This document shows positions 50,062-60,081 of a DNA stretch of 64,000 nucleotides, piece by piece. The notes under the pieces are model-generated. The model was not told the origin of the DNA. It did no database searches and was given only the letters and a program-made list of their open reading frames with translations. A program made the position numbers and the translations under genes. Origin of the DNA: JBLWXV01 sp048267245 (GTDB taxonomy: Bacteria; Bdellovibrionota; Bacteriovoracia; Bacteriovoracales; Bacteriovoracaceae); contig JBLWXV010000001.1 in NCBI GenBank assembly GCA_048267245.1, positions 1,054,001-1,118,000 of the forward strand, written 5' to 3'. Position 1 is the first letter of the stretch; the number at the start of each line of letters is the position of its first letter.

Positions 50062-52983
50062 TTATGCGCGGCCGGTAGGCATCGTTACAAGTGCGCCCAT
50101 GAGTTCTTTAAGAAGGAGAGTGCTTTGGTCAGACACTTTTCTATACTCACGCTGTAACTCAAAGAAGTCGGTGAGTGCGCTAGTGAGCGAGCGCTCCGTG
50201 GGCAGTCGCAATTGACCGAGCAATCTCTGCAGAGGCACGCCCTTAGCGCGCGAGAGAATAAAGGAAGTGAAGTCTAGCAAGTTCTGAGGTCCGTGCAGGC
50301 AGATGATGGGCATACCCGAAGCCTTGAGTGTAAGGGTAAAGCTCTCGCTAACTTCAACACTATCTTTTTTGAGCTCTACACTCTCAAGTGGTAACTCGAG
50401 CGCTCTGGGAGCATCTACAAGTACCTGCACATAGACGTCGTCATGGTGTGGGCATAGAGAGAAAGTGGGGAGCTTGACCAGGCGATCTTTCACAAAACTA
50501 TTTTGATAGATTGTCGCCGCTTGTCCCTCACCACTAGTGAGTCCTAGGCGCTCCATCGATTTTTGCAGACGGTGAGCAAAGTCCATCACAGACTTAAGGG
50601 CCACCAACTGACCGCGCATGAAGTTCGCTCTGAGTTCCTCGGCGTCGTGGTAGAAGCGCTTTGAAAGTTCAAGCGGACTAAGAGTTGAGAGCTCTTCCAC
50701 GCTCATACCCATCACCTGAAGAGTGGGCGCATCTTCACTTCCCTCCCAGTAGCTATTGTTTCCAAAAGCTTTGGGAACGAGCATCGCTTTAACTTTGCTC
50801 TTGAGTTTAGTGAGTCCACCATCAAGTGATAGGCCAGTGATTTGCCTTCCTAGGACTGAATTAAAGTAAGTGCGAATAATGTCTACATTGAGGCCCTCTA
50901 CTTTGGGGATGAGTCCAAAGTATTGGAAGTAAGCATTACCATATGCCTCTCTCTTGGCGGCGTAAGACTCTCTGAAAATTAATTCGAGTCTCAAATCGTG
51001 ATTGCGAGAGAAGTCGACGATGAGTATCAGTGGGAAGCGTTCTTCATTCGAAGAATTGAATCCCAGAAGTTCAGACGTTAGCGGTCTAGACTTCTTATCT
51101 GCTGCTCCCAGTGATTCGACATAAAAGAAGGTATCAAATGGGACGCACGTCTTCGTCAGGTTCTTGAAGTAGGTCGGGTGAGTTACCTGGCCCTCGTGGC
51201 GAGGTAAAGAGCTCACAAGCTTACCGTCAAGAATCGCATCTTGGTAGAATTCAAAAGTAGGGCCACCCTCATTTTCACTCTGGTAGTAGGGAGTGTTGTG
51301 GGGGAAGCGCTCGTCAAAGAAGCGGCTAAGAGAGCGCGCAAGTTTTGCAAATTGACTGAACTGGTTGAGTTCGCCAGAAATATTGAAGTTGCAAAAGAGT
51401 TCTTTCTTCACCGGGCTAAACGGATCTTGAACCTTGCTGAGTTCTTCACTCGTGCGCTTTTTAAAAATATAGAGATAAGGAGCAACTTCGCCCTTGTGTT
51501 TGAGCTCTTCAAAATTAAAGAAGGCTTCAAGTTTTAGGTTCTTGAGAAGTTGATCCGTCTTTTCTGAGAGACTTGGAACAAAGAGCTTCTGATTGGTGAG
51601 CACGTAGAGTCTTCCATCTGGAAGAAGGCTCGAGAGCTCGCCATTAATCTGAGTCATCAGATAGTGGTGAGAGTTGTTCTTAGGAAGATCATTGAGGTGA
51701 ATGAAAATTCTCTGGTAGGACGAGGCCATATTGCCTTGGTCCACACCACCGAGCAGTGACATTTGCCCTGAGCTATTTGAGCGACCAAAGGCACTCTTTG
51801 AGCGCATGATCTGGCACAGGAAACTAATTGGCTCAAAGCCTTGGCGCTTGGCCACGTGAAGCAGGAATGTAATAAATTGAAGCTCGTGGCAGATCTTAAT
51901 GTACTGTCCACTTGAAAACTTCTCACTGCCAATAAAGTCGGGAGCGATCACACAGTCCCAAGGGATATTGAGATAATCTTCCTGGGCCAACCAGTGAGAG
52001 AGTGAGAGTGAGGAGAGTTGGCCGCCGACAAATTTCGTGCAAACAACTTCAGGCCTAGTCATTGCGCGAGTGGCGCTGCGATTGAGCGTATTATCTAGCC
52101 AGCGCGGAAGGAAGATAAGTGTATCAATGAGAAATCTTCCAAAAGAGCGGTGGCTAAGCGAATGGGAGAAGTGCTCGTCTTCAAAGCAGAGCTTCTCTCT
52201 AATTTGGCGGTTGCGAAAAGTGAGCACTTTCATCAGCTCAGTGAGACTTAAGTTTCCAAGCGCCTGAGCGGCGTTTTCAACTAAGTATTGGCTTTGTAGA
52301 GAAGGGCGATACCAAGAGTAGTGATTACTCTGAAGCGCTTCACTCACAAGTTCCGTGCTAGAATTCTTTCTAAAAATTTGTGCCAGGTACGCACCTGGGC
52401 TGATGAGATTATTGGGCGTCAGGACGCTATCGGTGACATCGGCCAAATTGAGAATGAAGCGAACTTTTAAGAGGTAGATACTCACAGCTCTAAAGCAGTA
52501 GATATCTCTAAAGCCTGCGAGCTCTTCATAAAAGGGCGACTCGCTATTGGCGAAGTGGCTCCAGAATTCGCTTGGGCCGCTGATCTCGCTAACTTCTAAG
52601 CGGCGCTCTTTGGCATAATTTTGGAATTCACTAAAGACTAGAAGCTTGAGGCTTTTAGTTTGGTCGCAGAATTTTTGAAATTGATTTTGAGCATCCAGGC
52701 ACAGGCGATCGACCACTTTCTGGATGACCACAGCTTCTGGAGTAATGAGACCATCACCCTTCCACTCAGGTACTAGAAATTGTGTGGGTTCAAAGGATTC
52801 ACTGACTTCGTGTTTTACTTGAAGAGCGGCACTTGAATAGTGACCACTTTGGACGTTACTGGGCACTGGAGGGGGAACTGACCCTTCCTTGCTTGTAAGT
52901 TCTGATGATCCCACGACCTTATTCCTGTTAGGTCCCTTGGGGTTAATCAGCCAATCGTTGGCCTTGAAGCTCTTATCCTTCAA
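50062..52983 (-). CDS. Large protein, possible degenerate N6-adenine methyltransferase
   Basis: Encodes 973 residues from a TTG with AAGGAT upstream. Near residues 445-525, LLPDGRLYVLTNQKLF then a LEAFFNFEEL strand/helix and APYLYIFKKR resemble the end of an HsdM/type IIG N6-adenine methyltransferase domain. Near 650-760, IVDFSRN and FNSVLGRQITGL through LVPKAF resemble a TaqI-like specificity region. The catalytic NPPY and clear SAM motif are absent, so it is probably not an active methyltransferase. No endonuclease gene is nearby. Family call is low confidence; a real large gene is not in doubt. Confidence 0.55.
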   Translation of the reverse strand: MKDKSFKANDWLINPKGPNRNKVVGSSELTSKEGSVPPPVPSNVQSGHYSSAALQVKHEVSESFEPTQFLVPEWKGDGLITPEAVVIQKVVDRLCLDAQNQFQKFCDQTKSLKLLVFSEFQNYAKERRLEVSEISGPSEFWSHFANSESPFYEELAGFRDIYCFRAVSIYLLKVRFILNLADVTDSVLTPNNLISPGAYLAQIFRKNSSTELVSEALQSNHYSWYRPSLQSQYLVENAAQALGNLSLTELMKVLTFRNRQIREKLCFEDEHFSHSLSHRSFGRFLIDTLIFLPRWLDNTLNRSATRAMTRPEVVCTKFVGGQLSSLSLSHWLAQEDYLNIPWDCVIAPDFIGSEKFSSGQYIKICHELQFITFLLHVAKRQGFEPISFLCQIMRSKSAFGRSNSSGQMSLLGGVDQGNMASSYQRIFIHLNDLPKNNSHHYLMTQINGELSSLLPDGRLYVLTNQKLFVPSLSEKTDQLLKNLKLEAFFNFEELKHKGEVAPYLYIFKKRTSEELSKVQDPFSPVKKELFCNFNISGELNQFSQFAKLARSLSRFFDERFPHNTPYYQSENEGGPTFEFYQDAILDGKLVSSLPRHEGQVTHPTYFKNLTKTCVPFDTFFYVESLGAADKKSRPLTSELLGFNSSNEERFPLILIVDFSRNHDLRLELIFRESYAAKREAYGNAYFQYFGLIPKVEGLNVDIIRTYFNSVLGRQITGLSLDGGLTKLKSKVKAMLVPKAFGNNSYWEGSEDAPTLQVMGMSVEELSTLSPLELSKRFYHDAEELRANFMRGQLVALKSVMDFAHRLQKSMERLGLTSGEGQAATIYQNSFVKDRLVKLPTFSLCPHHDDVYVQVLVDAPRALELPLESVELKKDSVEVSESFTLTLKASGMPIICLHGPQNLLDFTSFILSRAKGVPLQRLLGQLRLPTERSLTSALTDFFELQREYRKVSDQSTLLLKELMGALVTMPTGRA

Positions 52984-53260
52984 TCTTAATCCTTAAAATC
53001 TGCTCGTCCTGAAAAACCTGTTTTTTTCAACACTTCATAAAAATGATTTAAAAAGTTGAGGGAAAATTTGTACCTAATGGCCCATGAGTTGTCACATAAA
53101 AACATGACCTTAAATTATCTGACATTCACGCTTAAGTATCCAAAATAAGAAAGTTTTTCCCGCAAGGCATCTTGACTCAAGCCCACTTGATTCAAGTCCG
53201 ATAGGGTGAAGAGATAATGACCTCAGCCGCATATCAAAAGGCCTAAAGGAGTAAGCTACT

Positions 53261-53941
53261 ATGAGCACCAAAGATGGACAGAATGAAGCAGAGCAAGGAT
53301 TCAATGACTCAGAGCTTCTGGATATCATGCAGGAGATTGAAAGTCTTGAGCGTGAATTTGCTTCATCTGATGAAGTAGCTGAAAGTGAGGACCTCTCTAT
53401 TGCGGCAGATAATGTAAAAAAGACTAGTCTTCAAGATGAGATCGACCAAGAGCTCGCCGCCTCACCAGAGGTTGCTGAGGCTGATGAAATTGCTGAGGTT
53501 GAGGAGCAGGCCGGGGCTGAGCAAGAAGTTGCACAAGCTTCTGACTCTGAAGAAGAGCAAGCCGCTGAGTCATTTGAAGAAGAATCATTTGAAGAGCTCG
53601 ATCAGGCCGAGCGCGAAATGGAAGAAGAGCAGTGCGCTAGTGACAATGTGGTGAGCATGACTCCCAAGGCTGCGCCAGCGCCAAAATACACATCATCAAC
53701 TTCTCACTCAAGTGCTCCTATGAGCTTTAGTGCAGAGGGCTCAATGAACCTCAATCTCGAGTTCACACTCGGAGGCTCAATCGCTTCTCTTCATGTGCAA
53801 GGCGATGAAGGCGTGACCTTTCAAATGGAAGGAGTTACGCTGACACTTCACCCAGAACATGGTGCCCAAGTGACCATGGCAAATGGTGTGAAGTTTAGTG
53901 TGCCACTAAGCACGCCAAACGCTGCTAAGAAAGCGGCGTAA
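53261..53941 (+). CDS. Acidic protein with beta-rich C-terminal domain
   Basis: Encodes 226 residues; AAGGAG nine bases before the ATG. Residues 30-130 are extremely Glu/Ala-rich and probably disordered or coiled coil; residues 150-210 look like a small beta sheet (MNLNLEFTLGGSIASLHVQ, VTFQMEGVTLTLHPEHGAQVTM). No signal peptide. It precedes rsmD by 15 bases and may share its transcript. Unknown function. Confidence 0.75.
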   Translation: MSTKDGQNEAEQGFNDSELLDIMQEIESLEREFASSDEVAESEDLSIAADNVKKTSLQDEIDQELAASPEVAEADEIAEVEEQAGAEQEVAQASDSEEEQAAESFEEESFEELDQAEREMEEEQCASDNVVSMTPKAAPAPKYTSSTSHSSAPMSFSAEGSMNLNLEFTLGGSIASLHVQGDEGVTFQMEGVTLTLHPEHGAQVTMANGVKFSVPLSTPNAAKKAA

Positions 53942-53956
53942 GTTAGAGGAAGAAAA

Positions 53957-54550
53957 TTGTCTATTAAGATCTTAGGGGGGCTTGCCAAGGGGCAGGCCCT
54001 TTTTATTCCACCGGAAAATATCACCAGGCCCACTTCGGTCATGCTCCGTCGCAAGGCTTTTGACGCCCTTCAAGACCTGTCTGATTATCACTTCTATGAC
54101 TTGTGTGCGGGCAGTGGAGCGATGGGAGTTGAGGCGTGGTCGCGTGGGGCCTTGAGTTCGACTTTAGTCGAGGCGCACCCCAAAGCCCTGGCCACTCTTA
54201 AAAAGAATCTCGCAGCTCTAAAGACAAAGTATGGAGTTCACCTGGAAGAGCGCCCACTCACTCTCGTGGGGATGAAGCTCGAGACTTGGCTTAGTCGCGA
54301 TCTCGAGCGAGCGCTTCAGGAAAAATCCGGTGTCGTCTTCTTTGATCCTCCTTATAAAGATCACGCTCTCTATCAAGCCTTTAAGGATGCGCTTTCAAGT
54401 TGCAGCTTTGAAGGAGAGGTTTGGGTTGAGTCAGATAGGCTCAGTGGTGTGTCGCGCGATTTTTTCTCAAGTTGGGGCGAGCCGCATAAAATCTACGAGC
54501 ATAGTGACTCTTGGCTAGCGCGTTGGAAATTTCCTATTACCAAAGTCTAA
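53957..54550 (+). CDS. rsmD: 16S rRNA (guanine-966-N2)-methyltransferase RsmD
   Basis: Encodes 197 residues. RPTSVMLRRKAFDAL, the SAM-binding DLCAGSGAMGVEAWSRGA and catalytic FFDPPY are the RsmD set (E. coli 198 residues). It methylates G966 of 16S rRNA. TTG start after AGAGGAAG. Confidence 0.92.
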   Translation: MSIKILGGLAKGQALFIPPENITRPTSVMLRRKAFDALQDLSDYHFYDLCAGSGAMGVEAWSRGALSSTLVEAHPKALATLKKNLAALKTKYGVHLEERPLTLVGMKLETWLSRDLERALQEKSGVVFFDPPYKDHALYQAFKDALSSCSFEGEVWVESDRLSGVSRDFFSSWGEPHKIYEHSDSWLARWKFPITKV

Positions 54551-54621
54551 AAAGCCCCTTTTTAAGACGTTCATTCATTGGTTATGATGTGTGGGTCTTC
54601 CTCCACAAAAGGATCTAGATT

Positions 54622-55845
54622 ATGCACGTTAGTTCGAGAGTCTCGAATATTTCTGAGAGTGTTACTTTAAAATTGAATGCCCAAGCTTCGGCCTTGAGTG
54701 ATCAAGGCGTGAGAGTCTATAACCTCACCGCGGGTCAACTTCCCTTTAGACCGATGAGTGAATTTAGTGAGGCGCTTCGCCACCAACTAGATTTTCTCAA
54801 GAGCTATCAGTACTCGCCAGTTGCGGGCTTTGTTGAGACTCGTGAAAAGATCAAATCCTATGTGGCGAGCTCGCGCTCTCTAGAGGCATCACTTTTTGAA
54901 AATTTTGATGTTCTTCTAAGTAACGGAGGCAAGCACTCTCTTTCAGTTATCTTTGATACGCTCCTAGATGCCGGAGATGAGGTGATCTTGCTGACTCCTT
55001 ATTGGGTGAGCTACACCGAGATGATTAAGCTCGCTGGAGCTAAGCCGGTGATTGTGGACTCAACTTTCTTTGATAACTATCAACCAAGAGTAGAAGATAT
55101 CGAAGCGGCCATTACACCTAAGACCCGCGCGATTGTTGTCAATAGCCCGAATAACCCAAGCGGTAATCACTATAGTGAAGCTTGGATGAAAGAATTCGCG
55201 CAGGTCGTGGCCAAGCACAAGCATGTCAATGTGATCTCTGATGAAATCTACTATGAGCTCTCTTACTTTGATCCCAAGCCAACATATTTCTATCAATATG
55301 ATGAGTCTCTTCTTGAGCGCACGATTATTGTGAGTGGGATTTCAAAAATTCTCGCATGCACCGGCTTGCGCCTAGGCTTTAGTGTGGCCCCCAAGGGATT
55401 TATTAAGGCCTGTGCGACTCTTCAAGGGCAAACCGCTTCAGGCGCGAGTTCGCTAGTTCAAAGAGCTCTGGCCGAGTTTGACTTTGATCAAATTGAACAC
55501 TTTTTAAATCCCGTTAAAAAGCATTTGCAAACCAACGCCGAAATTCTGCGCGAGAGCTTTCGCAAAGTCGGGCTAGGGAAGTCGTGGTACCAAACCGTCA
55601 GTGCTTTCTACGCTCTGATCGATTTTTCACAGACGCCCATTATTGATAAGTACCGCAAAGATGTGAGCGATAATGGTGATTATAGCGCTCAGATCTGTGG
55701 CGACTTACTAGAGCAAAAAGGTGTGGCAATCGTTCCCTCAACAGACTTTGGTCTTCCCAACGCCGCTCGCATTTCTCTCGTTCTTCCCAAGGATGATTTC
55801 TCAAGTGCTCTTGAGCTTTTGATGAATTTTCTTAAGGCCGAGTAA
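54622..55845 (+). CDS. Class I aminotransferase (aspartate-type)
   Basis: Encodes 407 residues. VNSPNNPSGNHYS, the DEIYY loop and the PLP lysine in SGISKILACTGLRLGF are clear. The tail has an aminotransferase fold end. About 25 percent of its pattern differs from the aminotransferase at 9634, so they are not recent duplicates. Substrate unknown; aspartate or alanine likely. It follows rsmD by about 70 bases. Confidence 0.88.
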   Translation: MHVSSRVSNISESVTLKLNAQASALSDQGVRVYNLTAGQLPFRPMSEFSEALRHQLDFLKSYQYSPVAGFVETREKIKSYVASSRSLEASLFENFDVLLSNGGKHSLSVIFDTLLDAGDEVILLTPYWVSYTEMIKLAGAKPVIVDSTFFDNYQPRVEDIEAAITPKTRAIVVNSPNNPSGNHYSEAWMKEFAQVVAKHKHVNVISDEIYYELSYFDPKPTYFYQYDESLLERTIIVSGISKILACTGLRLGFSVAPKGFIKACATLQGQTASGASSLVQRALAEFDFDQIEHFLNPVKKHLQTNAEILRESFRKVGLGKSWYQTVSAFYALIDFSQTPIIDKYRKDVSDNGDYSAQICGDLLEQKGVAIVPSTDFGLPNAARISLVLPKDDFSSALELLMNFLKAE

Positions 55846-55927
55846 ATCGCTTGGGAGCTTTTTGCTCCCTAAAATCACATGTCGTAATCGACCATAATAG
55901 AAGAAGCCCTGTTCCATAAGGAGAGGT

Positions 55928-56926
55928 ATGGCCCTTAGGCTTCTTTTATTATTTATGCTCATTGCTCTTGGTGCTTGCGGTAAGCAAAGTGCCGATGAAG
56001 TGCGCACGAGTGCCATAGAGTCGGCCGACTTCTTTCTCACAAATGGGCGCTGCCAAGATGCCATTGATGTTCTTGAAACAGCTGGACGCGATTCTAGTAA
56101 CGCTCGCTATGTAAAGAAGTTGGCCTCAGCGTATGCCTGCCGCGCGGGCTTTGAGACCGCAAGATTCTTTGATGAAGATCTCACCTTAATTTCTACGGCC
56201 CCAAGTGAACTTGGAGGCCTCGCTCGTTTTCGCGTGAGTAAGATGATGGATGCCTCTGATAATCAGAGCTACCTCGACATGCAAACGGCGGTGAACCTCT
56301 TGCTCTACGCGGGGGGACTCTCAACAAGTGCGAGTCCTTCAAGTGCTGCCAGAAGGTTGGCGCTTGGAAATGAGGCCGGCAAGGAAGTGGATGCCTTCTT
56401 AATGTATCTTCTGCTCAATCACTTTGGTCAGTACCTCTACCACTATGGAAATACCTCTACTTCTGGTCAGAAGGGCGTGCGCGATGGCTCTGGCAACAAG
56501 TGCTTGGCCTCCTACGATAATTTAAATTTTGATAATGCTCTTGGGGGAGTGAATACCCTCTATGACTATCTCGATGTAGAAGCCTCGGATTCTTGTAACT
56601 CGGGGACCGCCACCGATGGTCACCCAGATCTCGGCCCTCAAGGCGGGCTTGATACGGCCCTGCTCTGCGAAGGTGCCGTACTTATGAATAACTTTCTAGA
56701 AGTCTTTCCCATCGTCCTGGCCGAATTTGCGGGGGCAGACTTTAATGACTTAAGTGGTGTTGATACCGTCGTGAGTACCGCCAAGGGTCTCCTTGCTGTT
56801 GCAGAGCCGGCGACCACTAATGTTATTGCCGTTAAGTCACAAGCCCTCTGTGAAGCCCAAAATAGTGCAACTACCGATAATCTTCAGTTCTACTTTGCTG
56901 TGCTCATTGAAGGTATCTTCTTGTGA
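55928..56926 (+). CDS. TPR-like lipoprotein
   Basis: Encodes 332 residues. Lipobox LIALGAC (Cys17), then helix pairs resembling tetratricopeptide repeats (SADFFLTNGRCQDAIDVLETAG, NARYVKKLASAYACRAGFETAR). The middle is Gly/Ser/Thr/Asp-rich (about 135-220). Its TGA overlaps the next gene's GTG by 4 bases; the next gene is a PorV-like barrel, so the two may act together at the outer membrane. Confidence 0.78.
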   Translation: MALRLLLLFMLIALGACGKQSADEVRTSAIESADFFLTNGRCQDAIDVLETAGRDSSNARYVKKLASAYACRAGFETARFFDEDLTLISTAPSELGGLARFRVSKMMDASDNQSYLDMQTAVNLLLYAGGLSTSASPSSAARRLALGNEAGKEVDAFLMYLLLNHFGQYLYHYGNTSTSGQKGVRDGSGNKCLASYDNLNFDNALGGVNTLYDYLDVEASDSCNSGTATDGHPDLGPQGGLDTALLCEGAVLMNNFLEVFPIVLAEFAGADFNDLSGVDTVVSTAKGLLAVAEPATTNVIAVKSQALCEAQNSATTDNLQFYFAVLIEGIFL

Positions 56927-58056
56927 AGTTCGGGGCCAATTCCCTCGCATTAATCCTGCTCTTTTGCACCAGCGCCTTTGCAAGTGAAATTCGCTATCTC
57001 GGACGCAGTCCGCGCGCTCTTTTAATGGGAGACGCCTTCACTGCCTTGGCAGATGATGAGTACACCCTCTTTTACAATCCGGCCGCCCTTGGTCGACACG
57101 GCGACTTTTCAATCACACCCTTAAATCCAACTTTTGGTGTGACCAATGCTCTTGATGAGATCGATCGCTTTAAGGATTTTCCCAAGGGGCAGGCGAGTAA
57201 AATTCAGGAGCGCCTCCTTGGCTTTCCGGTCTATATAAAACTAGGCCTTACGCCAACGGTGAAGCTTGGCAATTTTGCACTCTCGGGATTATTTAACAAT
57301 ACCACCTCACTTGTCCTACATAACAAAATCTACCCAGAAATGAATATTGATTATCGCTACGACCGAGGTTTTGTAGCGGGCTATGCCCATACAATTGGGG
57401 GCGGTCAGAGCGGAACCAGGCATGGAACCAAATTTCGCCCGGGTTACAGAGTGAGTGTAGGGGGCGCTGTTAAGTATATTAGCCGCGAAGGTCTCAACGG
57501 TCAGTTTGATCTCTTTGGAACTAAGCTTCTCAATATTATTGAAAATGGTGCCTCTGAAATTAATGAGATTAAAGAGCAGCTAGGCTACTCGGTGGGAAGT
57601 GGTTGGGGATTTGACTTTGGAATCGACTACGAGCTCATTCGCAAGGGTTTTACTTTCGCAACTTCACTATCAGTTCTAGACATCGCCGACACCACTTTTA
57701 AAAAAGAGAAGGGGACGCGCAATATTGCTAACCAAGATATGATCGTCAATTGGGGCGCCGTCTTTGGCCAGAGGTTTGGCCCCTTCTTTAGCTACAACTT
57801 TACCTTTGATCTACACCCTTTGACCGAGGACATCGCCTTTGCTCGCAAGGTCCACATGGGCGCGGAGATAAATGTCCTGATGTTCTCTGTGCTCTTTGGT
57901 ATGAGTGAGGGCTACCCCTCTTATGGTCTTGGACTTGACCTGACTCCCTTTAAGTTGCTCGCCGGCTTCTATAGTGTGGAGCTTGGGACTAATTACAAAC
58001 AAGAAGAGGGCAAGCGCGCCTTCATTTCTTTAAATCTCTTAGACTTTTCATTCTAG
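56923..58056 (+). CDS. PorV/FadL-type outer-membrane protein
   Basis: Encodes 377 residues. Signal peptide ends near SAFA-S. The hallmark RSPRALLMGDAFTALADDEYTLFYNPAALG is the PorV/PorQ-type start (usually RAxGMGGAFTAxADD), followed by many amphipathic strands and a C-terminal phenylalanine (LLDFSF). These barrels carry or modify secreted proteins or bring in hydrophobic compounds. GTG start overlaps the lipoprotein stop. Confidence 0.8.
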   Translation: MKFGANSLALILLFCTSAFASEIRYLGRSPRALLMGDAFTALADDEYTLFYNPAALGRHGDFSITPLNPTFGVTNALDEIDRFKDFPKGQASKIQERLLGFPVYIKLGLTPTVKLGNFALSGLFNNTTSLVLHNKIYPEMNIDYRYDRGFVAGYAHTIGGGQSGTRHGTKFRPGYRVSVGGAVKYISREGLNGQFDLFGTKLLNIIENGASEINEIKEQLGYSVGSGWGFDFGIDYELIRKGFTFATSLSVLDIADTTFKKEKGTRNIANQDMIVNWGAVFGQRFGPFFSYNFTFDLHPLTEDIAFARKVHMGAEINVLMFSVLFGMSEGYPSYGLGLDLTPFKLLAGFYSVELGTNYKQEEGKRAFISLNLLDFSF

Positions 58057-58078
58057 ATTCGCTTCCGTACACTTATCC

Positions 58079-58125
58079 TATGGAATACCTCTGATATGCC
58101 GACTAAAAGAGTTGGTTATTCCATA
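58079..58125. repeat. Inverted repeat between barrel and PhoH genes
   Basis: TATGGAATA (58079-58087) is inverted at 58117-58125, extendable with CC/GG and a bulge; 29-base loop. Not followed by a T-run. May be a weak terminator or regulatory site. Confidence 0.45.
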
Positions 58126-58189
58126 AAGGAAAGCTTACGGCCCTACCTACTAAACCCCATACATCACACCCATCTCATTGGAGGATGAA

Positions 58190-59500
58190 TTGCAAAAAAC
58201 ATTCGTCTTAGACACGAACGTCATTCTTTTTGACCCTTCTTGTATCTCAAAGTTTGGCAAGAACAAGGTTTACATTCCACTCATTGTTGTTGAAGAAGTA
58301 GACCGCTTTAAAAAAGATCAAAATGAGAATGGCCGAAATGCCAGGCATTTCTCCAGAATTGTCGACGAACTCAGAAAGAAAGGTGCGCTCGCAGATGGGG
58401 TGGAACTTAATAATGGGGGAGAGCTCACTATTGATGTCGACCGCTTTCCCAAAAGTAGTCACGATCTAATTGACCTCTCACTTAACGACAATAGAATTCT
58501 CGCCAGTGCTCTTGCACTCAAAGAAGATGGTCAAAATGTTATTCTAATTTCTAAGGATATTAACCTTAGGCTCAAAGCCGATATTCTCGGTCTTCACGCA
58601 GAAGACTATGGCAAGAAAGACGTCACAATCGACGAACTCTACCACGGAAATCGCATTCACGAAGTTTCGGCCGAAGAGCTCACTGAGTATGAAAAAGAGC
58701 GCTTCCTCATTCTCGACAATGCCGAAGAGCTTGGAATTCACCCCAACGAATATCTACTCATTCACGAAAAGGGAAATGAGAGAAGAAGAGCGCTTGGTCG
58801 CTATAGTGAAACTAAGAAGGGCATTGTTCCTTTGATCACTATGAGAGAGGGAGTCTGGGGAATTTACCCAAAAAATATCGAGCAGCAATTTGCTCTTGAT
58901 GCCCTATTAAATGATGACATCAAACTAGTCACACTTGTTGGCAAGGCCGGGACAGGTAAAACTCTGCTCGCAATTGCCGCCGGACTAGAAATGACGATTG
59001 CCAAGGAAAAGTATTCAAGACTACTCGTGTCTCGCCCGGTTCAGCCAATGGGTCGCGATCTCGGTTTTCTTCCAGGCGACGTTAATGAAAAGCTTGCTCC
59101 TTGGATGCAGCCAATCTTTGATAATATGGACTTTCTCTTTGGCCAGTACCGCGCTGATGGAACTGCTAGTTATGAAGACCTGATCAATCACGGTCTTCTT
59201 CACATCGAGCCCCTCACTTATATTCGCGGTCGCTCAATTCCAGGTCAGTACCTAATTGTGGATGAAGCGCAAAACCTCTCACCTCACGAAGTGAAGACGA
59301 TTATCACTCGCGCAGGTGAAGGTACAAAAATTATTCTTACAGGTGACTGTCATCAAATTGATAGTCCCTATCTAGATGAAGTGAATAATGGGCTTGCTTA
59401 TTGCGTGGATCGCTTAAAGACGGAAGAGATTGTTGGTCACACAACTCTCAAGGTCGGTGAGCGCTCGGCCTTGGCGGAGGTTGGCTCTAAGCTACTTTAA
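58190..59500 (+). CDS. PIN-PhoH fusion protein (YlaK/PhoH2-type)
   Basis: Encodes 436 residues from the TTG at 58190, which follows GGAGG by five bases; the in-frame TTG at 58178 overlaps that site. Residues 1-150 are a PIN nuclease domain with acidic residues in VLDTNVIL, EEVDRFK and NDNRILA. Residues about 240-430 are a PhoH ATPase: GKAGTGKT, LLVSRPVQPMGRDLGFLPG, LIVDEAQNLS and TGDCHQID. PhoH2 proteins unwind and cleave RNA. A PilZ gene follows 5 bases on. Confidence 0.9.
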   Translation: MQKTFVLDTNVILFDPSCISKFGKNKVYIPLIVVEEVDRFKKDQNENGRNARHFSRIVDELRKKGALADGVELNNGGELTIDVDRFPKSSHDLIDLSLNDNRILASALALKEDGQNVILISKDINLRLKADILGLHAEDYGKKDVTIDELYHGNRIHEVSAEELTEYEKERFLILDNAEELGIHPNEYLLIHEKGNERRRALGRYSETKKGIVPLITMREGVWGIYPKNIEQQFALDALLNDDIKLVTLVGKAGTGKTLLAIAAGLEMTIAKEKYSRLLVSRPVQPMGRDLGFLPGDVNEKLAPWMQPIFDNMDFLFGQYRADGTASYEDLINHGLLHIEPLTYIRGRSIPGQYLIVDEAQNLSPHEVKTIITRAGEGTKIILTGDCHQIDSPYLDEVNNGLAYCVDRLKTEEIVGHTTLKVGERSALAEVGSKLL

Positions 59501-59505
59501 TTTTT

Positions 59506-60081
59506 ATGGGACAAAAGTTACTTAAAAGACTTCACTTGCGTGCGCCCCTAGATTCAGATGTTCTCTATGAAGATGGAGACTATGCTTTTAAGGCGCATAC
59601 GCTCAATATTTCCGAAGGGGGAGTGCTACTCACAAGGCTCCCTCACGTCCCTGACATTCGCGCCATCCCTCTTATGCTTGGACTGCCTCAATTTCCCGTA
59701 CTCTCGACACTCACGATCCAAAAAGTAATGGAGCTAGATAAAGAAAAGCTCCCTCGGCAAATGATACGCCTGCGCGCGCGCATGGTGAGGCAGATGGAAA
59801 ATATGACTGCCGTCGATAAGATCTTTGTCACGCTCATTGGCTGCGAGTTTGTGGGAAACACAGAAGAGACCATCGACTCCATTCGCAGGTATGTCGAATG
59901 CTATGCTAAGAATACAATTTATCTGCTCACTCTCTTTGAGTCTAAAGGAAATCGCGGTGGAGGAGATCAACTCCAACTCGTTCGCCACGTGGCCGAACTC
60001 ATGGGCTATGATTCAACACAAAAGATTGCGCTACTTCGCCAGAAGATTCTTCACGATTATCAGAGTTTAGAGTCTCTTTAA
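59506..60081 (+). CDS. PilZ-domain protein
   Basis: Encodes 191 residues. KRLHLRAPLDSDV carries the RxxxR-type arginines and NISEGGVLL the (D/N)xSxxG motif that bind cyclic di-GMP; the N-terminal arginine pair is KRLHLR rather than the classic RxxxR, so binding should be tested. The C-terminal 60 residues are helical and unassigned. It lies 5 bases after the PIN-PhoH gene. Confidence 0.82.
   Translation: MGQKLLKRLHLRAPLDSDVLYEDGDYAFKAHTLNISEGGVLLTRLPHVPDIRAIPLMLGLPQFPVLSTLTIQKVMELDKEKLPRQMIRLRARMVRQMENMTAVDKIFVTLIGCEFVGNTEETIDSIRRYVECYAKNTIYLLTLFESKGNRGGGDQLQLVRHVAELMGYDSTQKIALLRQKILHDYQSLESL

Noticed and set aside
53178..53204. TCCGATAG before the acidic protein, as a sigma-28 promoter
   Set aside because: The -10-like part fits but the -35-like octamer CAAGCCCA matches only about 2 of 8.
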